A stretch of DNA of 64,000 bases from Neodontobutis hainanensis (lineage: Eukaryota > Chordata > Actinopteri > Gobiiformes > Odontobutidae): NCBI GenBank assembly GCA_024349245.1, contig JALDNG010000104.1:124001-188000 (forward strand), written 5' to 3'. The notes under the pieces were generated by a model. That model saw only the letters and a list, made by a program, of their open reading frames with translations. It had not been told where the DNA came from and did not search any database. Of this stretch, positions 58,210-64,000 are shown in pieces (the first letter of the stretch is position 1; each line of letters begins with the position of its first letter). Made by a program: the position numbers and the translations under genes.

Positions 58210-60770
58210 TCCCCTGGTCTGTCTGGGAGAGCAGGCCTATTACACAACAAGTGCATTCTTTACCTGTAGTGGGTGGACTGACAGTAGGGTTAGTGCCCCC
58301 CACAGGACAAGAATATGTTTAGCAAGTGCAAGGGATTTGCTATGGCCCCGCAGTGTTCGGTGCAGACTAAATTGTATACACCAATTAATGTTGTAAAAAT
58401 ATATTACTTACTACAAGTGTACACCATGTATTGCCTTCATTTGATTTAATATTAGAAATAAAAGAAAATAATACAAACTAATAAAAAATACAGTTCAAGT
58501 TTTTACAAATTATTTCAAAGGTCTTCCAACATTTAGCCTTCTATTAGATATACATATAAATACTATTTTAGAAATAACAAACCTCAACAACCTTACAGGG
58601 TTGTAAAGAAATCAAATTTTTGTTTAAGAAATCAAAGAAAACTGTATTACTAGACTTTATATATAACAATTAAAAAAGGAAAAAAATAGTGTATGGTAAT
58701 GTAATGATGATAATAAAAGAAAGGATGCATGAGTAAAAATGAAGCATGGGTATACATGTATCATGCATAAACCTGACTTGACAAAATACATATTCTGATT
58801 ACTGTTAAATTTCCTTAAATCAGAAGTGACTTTGTGGAAGTACATTTAAGGCAGAGTCTTTATATATTTTTTTGTATTTTGAATAATATGACAGGTGCTT
58901 ACACTGGGATGAAAGAGTTGCATTAAACAACATTTTTTCCTGTTATGTATAGTATAAAGGTCTATTATTGGGCAGTTGCAGAGGCGTTGCACTGGGCTGT
59001 GCAAACTGGCAACTATTCAGTGTGAGTGGACTTACAAGTCTCACAGTCTCAGGGAGTGGGGATATTAAACCTAGCCACAATGCAAATATGCAATAGTTTA
59101 TTTGCCGCAATGCAAAAGTAAAAGTAAACAGACTGCCTTTATGTTTTGATTACTTTATTAAGTACATTCTGACAACCAGTAGTTACTTATTGTACTGGAA
59201 TAGTGCCTTTACAGTTGAAAGAGAGGTTCCTGTTGGTGTGTAAATAAAAGTCACTGCTACACACAATACTTGGACTGTTTTCTGTGGAGGACAGTTGTCT
59301 GGAATAAACACCCTAAACTTAGCAGCCTAGTGGCTCAAGGTACAGGACCTTTTGCCACTACAAAAGTAGGAAAAAGGTCTGACCTTTAACCTGCAGCCCA
59401 TACACTACAGTTATTGTAAGCTGCATACAAGCTGGAGTTTATGAATGTTCTCAGACACAGACAACTTTCCAAATAAAGCATAGCTGCGGTTTACGAAAGT
59501 GTGTCTAGATGGTTATCTCTGGTCAAATTCAGAACCCAGACCTGGATGACTGGGAACATACAAAAACACACTGCTACCTAGAACCTAGAAGTGATAATCT
59601 GCAGACATTATCTAAAGTTATTCAATATAAAACACGCAGCCTTTAAAAAGTTATGAGGAAGGTATTTCATCTCTCATTTGTCATCTTTGTTTATTCCTTA
59701 TAAGGTGGCCATACCTCAACAGAAACCTCCACATTCCAGTGTTGCTCATGGCTTTTTTCCACAGGAGTTGTCACTTATTAACAACAAGTTATTTTGTCTT
59801 ATGCAAATATTGCCGCTTACTGTACGGCCATGCATGAGACATTGGATCATCAATCGGGTATTTTAGAAGTTCAAATTTGTATTGCTTTTCATGGTCTTGG
59901 TCATGGGCTTAGGGTAGGACTTTACATAAAAATTAAGCTTCTTTTTTTTTCATAGTTTTATGAACTAATAAAAAATATAAATTGTAAATAAGACATGCAT
60001 AACCTTTGCCGCTGTATGCTGTTTAGTGCAGTCAATTGGCTAGCACCCAAATGCAGGTGAAGTTTTTTTTTTAAGTCATTGCATTTCCTGGTTAAATCTC
60101 GGTCATCTAAGATAAAGCTACAGGGAAATGCAACAAACATCTGATTATTTTTTACCTTATTGCATATTAGATTTGTTTCTACATTTAGAAGTCAATTATC
60201 TGCAAAAGAAACAAAAACAGACTGGTAACTAAACCCATAGAAATGTTAGTGAGAATTTCATTATATTGTGTTACAGTTGGACTGAAATCAGTTTTAATCA
60301 GTAGTAAATTTGAAGCAAAATTTCAAAATGTTGCCAAAAGAAAATTTTATAAATTTCCACTCACTGATAAGAATCACGTAAACTTGTTCTGACAATAGAA
60401 CCTGCTTGTTTATTTAGATTGATCTGTTTGTCTGCAAGAAAATAGATATAGCTCTTAAGTTTAATTTTGGGAACTTGTAATTACTTGCTTTTTCTTGCTG
60501 CTTTTGTCTAATCTTTTGTGCAATGGTTGTAGCGGTTATTTCTGTCAATAATTTGTGCCATTGTAAATTAAAAAAAAGCTTGTCTAGTTCAACAAAGTTA
60601 AAAACATGCCTGACCAAACAGACTTAACTAGACCTAAACTTTATTAACCAGGGAACTTCACCTTGTCTTTGCTCAATTGACCTCTTATTATTGACAATTA
60701 TTTATGATGAAATGAAAAGTGCAAGTAAAAATAAAAAAGGCATGTCAATACATTTATATTTAACAGATGC
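58210..60770. other. Upstream of edn2, no gene seen
   Basis: AT-rich sequence with no further exon chain. A TCATCCAGGTCTGGGT-type word (inverse at about 59533-59550) belongs to a common dispersed repeat. Confidence 0.4.
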
Positions 60771-60779
60771 TTTTATCTA

Positions 60780-60912
60780 AAGTGACTTACATTAAGGTTC
60801 CATTCACCAGTGTCACAGCTGGAACACCACTGGAGGCAAGTGGGTTAAGTGTCTTGCCCAAGGACACAAACGAGAATCAAACCACCTACCTTCCAGTTGA
60901 AGGACGGCCGCA
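60780..60912 (-). mobile_element. SINE fragment
   Basis: Words AAGTGGGTTAAGTGTCTTGC, CCAAGGACACAAACGAG, and CCTACCTTCCAGTTGAAGGA in the order of the 46775 SINE; head truncated. Confidence 0.75.
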
Positions 60913-61092
60913 ATTTTAGAATCAAATTGTCCTGTGATTATTATCTTGTTTGATACTGTATATAATTTTGAATTATTATTATTTTTATAGTGAATATAAA
61001 GTTATAACTTAAACCTCATGTACATCATTTTCAGTTAAAATACTTAACATCTACCTGTACGGTATAAGGTCTACAGCACTGGGGCTACACTA

Positions 61093-61320
61093 CTGGGGTG
61101 CAGTGGCTCAGTGGAAGAGAGGTCATCCTATAACCAGAAGGTTGGCGGTTCCCTCTCTACCCTGGCCATACTGTCGTTGTGTGTGTGTTGTGCAAGACAC
61201 TTAACCCATTTTACCGCCAGTGTTGATGTTTGACTCCTGAAGAGTAGATGGTCTTTATAGGAATATCTGTCATATCTTGCATTGACTAGTTGCTAGTGTA
61301 AGTAACTTGTCGGAGAAGTG
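61093..61320 (+). mobile_element. SINE copy, plus orientation
   Basis: Reads GGGTGCAGTGGCTCAGTGGA (A box), AACCAGAAGGTTGGCGGTTC (B-box region), then GTTGTGCAAGACACTTAACC and a diverged body ending in AGTGTAAGTAACTTGTCG. Oriented opposite to the fragment 180 bp to its left. Confidence 0.75.
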
Positions 61321-61329
61321 GCAGCTTAC

Positions 61330-62530
61330 ATTTGTAAGGCCAAATAAGAAATGGCCTTTGATTGGACTTCTTGCCGGTTCACATTAAACAGCCTAATGGA
61401 CTGTATTTGGCCCCTGGGCAGTAGTTTGCCCTCTAGTGGACTACAGGAACATGCAAATGTCCTTATTTTGTACAAGGTCAGTGTTTTAGTCTGCACTTTC
61501 CGCAACAAATAGAAAATCAAATGCAAAATTTTACTTTTAATTTTAGTTACCATCATCTTAAAAAATAAGAGTACCAAGATATTGGTGCTTAAAACTAGGA
61601 CCAATATCTTGGCACACTGACAATATGTTTACTCTAGTATACAGTATTAAAAGTGTAAAATTTTTCCAAATTTTTGTAAATTTTTATTTTCCTTGTAAAT
61701 TATTTCTACTGCAGTTTTGTAAAGTGATTTACATGAATTCATGGACATATAACGTGTAATTTTTAAGGCCGGTTATAAAAAAATATATAAGAATAATATA
61801 TAAGTTCCCCATACTTTAAAATTGTTCCAAAAAGAAAAGTTAAGATACTGTATGTTTACTGGAGAACCCCTGGACATAGACAATTCTGCAATAGTCTCCT
61901 CAGAAATCAAAGTTCTTCTTCACCAACAAGACTCATGCAGAACAGTCTTAATAATTTTAGAGAGCGTTTATACTGATTGACAGCACACTTGGGTCAAATG
62001 AGGCCAAGAGCTGTTGTCGTAGCATTTCTTTCCACAGGCGTCGAGCTGCGTTCGACTGTGGAGGCAGCAGAGGCAGAGACGAGATGTGGCATCTGCAACA
62101 CACACACTGCTCTCTGCATGTGCCACACGACTGATACACGCCGTGAAGTCAACCAGGGCTGTCAGCACCCCCCGCAGGAAGGTGAGGTCATGGCACTGTT
62201 ATCCCACACACTTCCAGACTGTCAGCCTCTAACACTGGCCTACACAAGAGCCACGCGCTGGCCATTCAACTCCATTGACACAAATATATCCCTAACCAAC
62301 AAAATAATTAATTAGTTTAAACTTCATAGGAGCTTTCTATCATTTTTGAATTTCACTTCCAAGAATGACCTTCCAGGACACCCTACAAGTTTAGCATGGA
62401 AGTCAATGGGGAGCAACTCTTCTATTTGAGCATTTAATTGGCCAGCATCGACTCTTCTTAAGACTTAAGAACACAGCATCAGCTTAGCACAACCTTGCAT
62501 CAACCTATCTGTCATTTTTAAGACAACAAA
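61330..62530. other. Intergenic, no gene seen
   Basis: Only unrecognised open frames; the 112-codon plus frame at 61977 has no known domain. Confidence 0.45.
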
Positions 62531-62539
62531 TTAGAAATT

Positions 62540-62935
62540 AGTGGAGAAGTTCAAGTATCTTGGGGTCTTGTTCACGAGTGAGGGAAGGAGGGAACGTGAG
62601 ATTGACAGACGGATCGGTGCAGCTTCTGCAGTGATGCAGTCGATGTACCGGTCTGTCGTGGTGAAGAAGGAGCTGAGCTGTAAGGCAAAGTTCTAAATTT
62701 AGTGGTTGATCTACGTTCCTACTCTCACCTATGGTCATGAACTGTGGGTCATGACCAAAAGGACGAGCTCCTGGATACAGGTGGGCTGAAATGAATTTCC
62801 TCCGCAGAGTGGCGGGGGGAAAAGCTGGAGGAAGAGTGCATGGAGAGGGTAAGTCTGGGCGTCCCTGCTTAGACTGCTAACCCCGTGACCCGGCCCCGGA
62901 TAAGCGGAAGAAGATGGATGGATAGATGGATGTTC
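62540..62935 (+). pseudogene. LINE 3' fragment with GATG tail
   Basis: Encodes KFKYLGVLFTSEGRREREID then RRIGAASAVM, YRSVVVKKELS, and after a stop IYVPTLTYGHELWVM, the region following the RT core of the LINE at 50370-51090. It then jumps to CCCCGGATAAGCGGAAGAAG and GATGGATGGATAGATGGATG, the 3' tail. Internal deletion and stops show it is dead. Confidence 0.85.
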
Positions 62936-63035
62936 CAATTCCACAAATCATTGCCTGGATGTTCTTATAGGTTTAGGTCTGAAAAAAGAAAAATACTAAA
63001 AAGCACTGCAGATTAGCTCCTTAATCAAAGTTCAA

Positions 63036-63180
63036 TCACCAGGTTTCCTCTGGGTACTCCGGTTTCTCCTACCACTAAAAGACATGCGCAATAGTCCCCC
63101 TTCCCCCCAATGGTGCCAGGACTCCCCTGCCTAAGAGATTTTGTAATCTCAGCGGGACTTTCCTGGATAAATAAAATAAT
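63036..63180 (+). repeat. Dispersed repeat fragment
   Basis: CAGGTTTCCTCTGGGTACTC, CGGTTTCTCCTACCACTAAA, and AGACATGCGC are the inverse of the second SINE type seen at 39505-39645. Confidence 0.5.
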
Positions 63181-63189
63181 GTAGCAGGC

Positions 63190-64000
63190 AACTCTATTGA
63201 TACGGAATTTTAATACAACAAACTGACTTTAGTATACCATCAAAAATTATATTTCCAAACTGAAATTGCCCCGATATTATTTACTAAACAAGAGTTGGAT
63301 GATGAGAAGATATGTGTAAATTATTTGACCACTTCTGAAAAAAAAAGAAAACAGGTTCATTTTCATGTAAAATTAGACAAAGCAAAAAAGGCATTAGGGA
63401 CAATGATTATGCCTTTTTTATCTTTTTGCTCCATTTTGGGTTATGTTATTGTCACTAGGAACATAGCATTGGGGCATTTTGATTTGCTGACTGTTTTACA
63501 TTGGATTTCCCTTTTAAGGCACTTCAATAAAAGCCCAAATTTGCAATAAATAACAGGAAGGTGTTCCATTGTTCAGAGATTACTGAAGAGCTCTGAGTCT
63601 AACCTCATGGAAACGTCGAGGAATTTGACATTATAGTGTCTGCGGAAAACGGCATGATAAAGAAACACCAAAACAACAAGAGGAAAAAACACAGTGGGAC
63701 ATGTGTGTGTGGCCGTGACAATGATAAAGGTTTAAAGGCTCTCAGGGGAAATACCACAGTCATATCACAGAGCAGAAGCACTGGCCTCACGCCAAGTTTT
63801 TTTAAGACACTGAAAAAAAAAAACCTCATCTAGTGCAAATATTTGTCCAGTGGGGCAGACCAGAGGAACATACTTTTTCCTGCTGCTTTCTCCAGACGAG
63901 GATCGGAGAAGGAATGCGGTTTAGTCAGCAGGCCGCAGTGACAGAAGTGCATCTTATCTGCTGCCACTTCCAGATGCCGTTACCACAGGTGACGGAGGAA
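63190..64000. other. Intergenic end of window, no gene seen
   Basis: Two overlapping opposite-strand frames at 63.6-63.8 kb and one at 63.3 kb match no family I know. Confidence 0.45.

Overview
The window is vertebrate nuclear DNA, almost certainly from a teleost fish. It has split genes with GT-AG introns, about 40% GC or less, tRNA-derived SINEs with ATT-repeat tails, Tc1-like transposon remnants, hAT-like MITEs and a fish-type LINE. It is not prokaryotic: there are no operons, and most open frames in it are chance or repeat-derived. I reconstructed two protein-coding genes exon by exon, both on the minus strand.

(1) phactr4 (phosphatase and actin regulator 4) occupies about 32.3 kb down to about 4 kb. 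Thirteen coding exons join in perfect phase into a 3000-nt CDS (999 residues plus stop). It has one N-terminal RPEL motif, proline-rich linkers, C-terminal RPEL motifs and the PP1-binding tail ending FHRP. It has two non-coding 5' exons and two further candidate first coding exons (24.5 and 22.0 kb) that splice in the same phase to the common exon at 18.4 kb. The most unusual part is a 1083-nt exon encoding about 200 residues made almost only of R, D, E and K.

(2) A preproendothelin gene, best matched to edn2, occupies about 58.14 kb down to about 54.65 kb. It has a TATA box, five coding exons and 165 residues: signal peptide, furin site, 21-residue endothelin, a 38-residue big-endothelin ending at an RRRR cluster, and the family's endothelin-like second cysteine domain. 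edn lies upstream of phactr on the same strand, as EDN1-PHACTR1 and EDN3-PHACTR3 do in mammals, so the block is a relic of an ancient duplicated region.

Layout: 1-4 kb, downstream of phactr4, repeat-poor, no gene seen; 4-32.3 kb, phactr4 with intronic MITE, SINEs, hairpins and a long CA repeat; 32.3-32.6 kb, GC-rich promoter with NRF1-, ETS- and E-box-type sites; 32.7-39.8 kb, a nested repeat island (Tc1-like fragments in both orientations, a foldback element, an interrupted minisatellite); 40-54.6 kb, intergenic with SINEs, MITEs and a LINE reverse-transcriptase fragment; 54.6-58.2 kb, edn2; 58.2-64 kb, intergenic with SINE and LINE fragments. No CRISPR array, phage or other cassette-like system is present.
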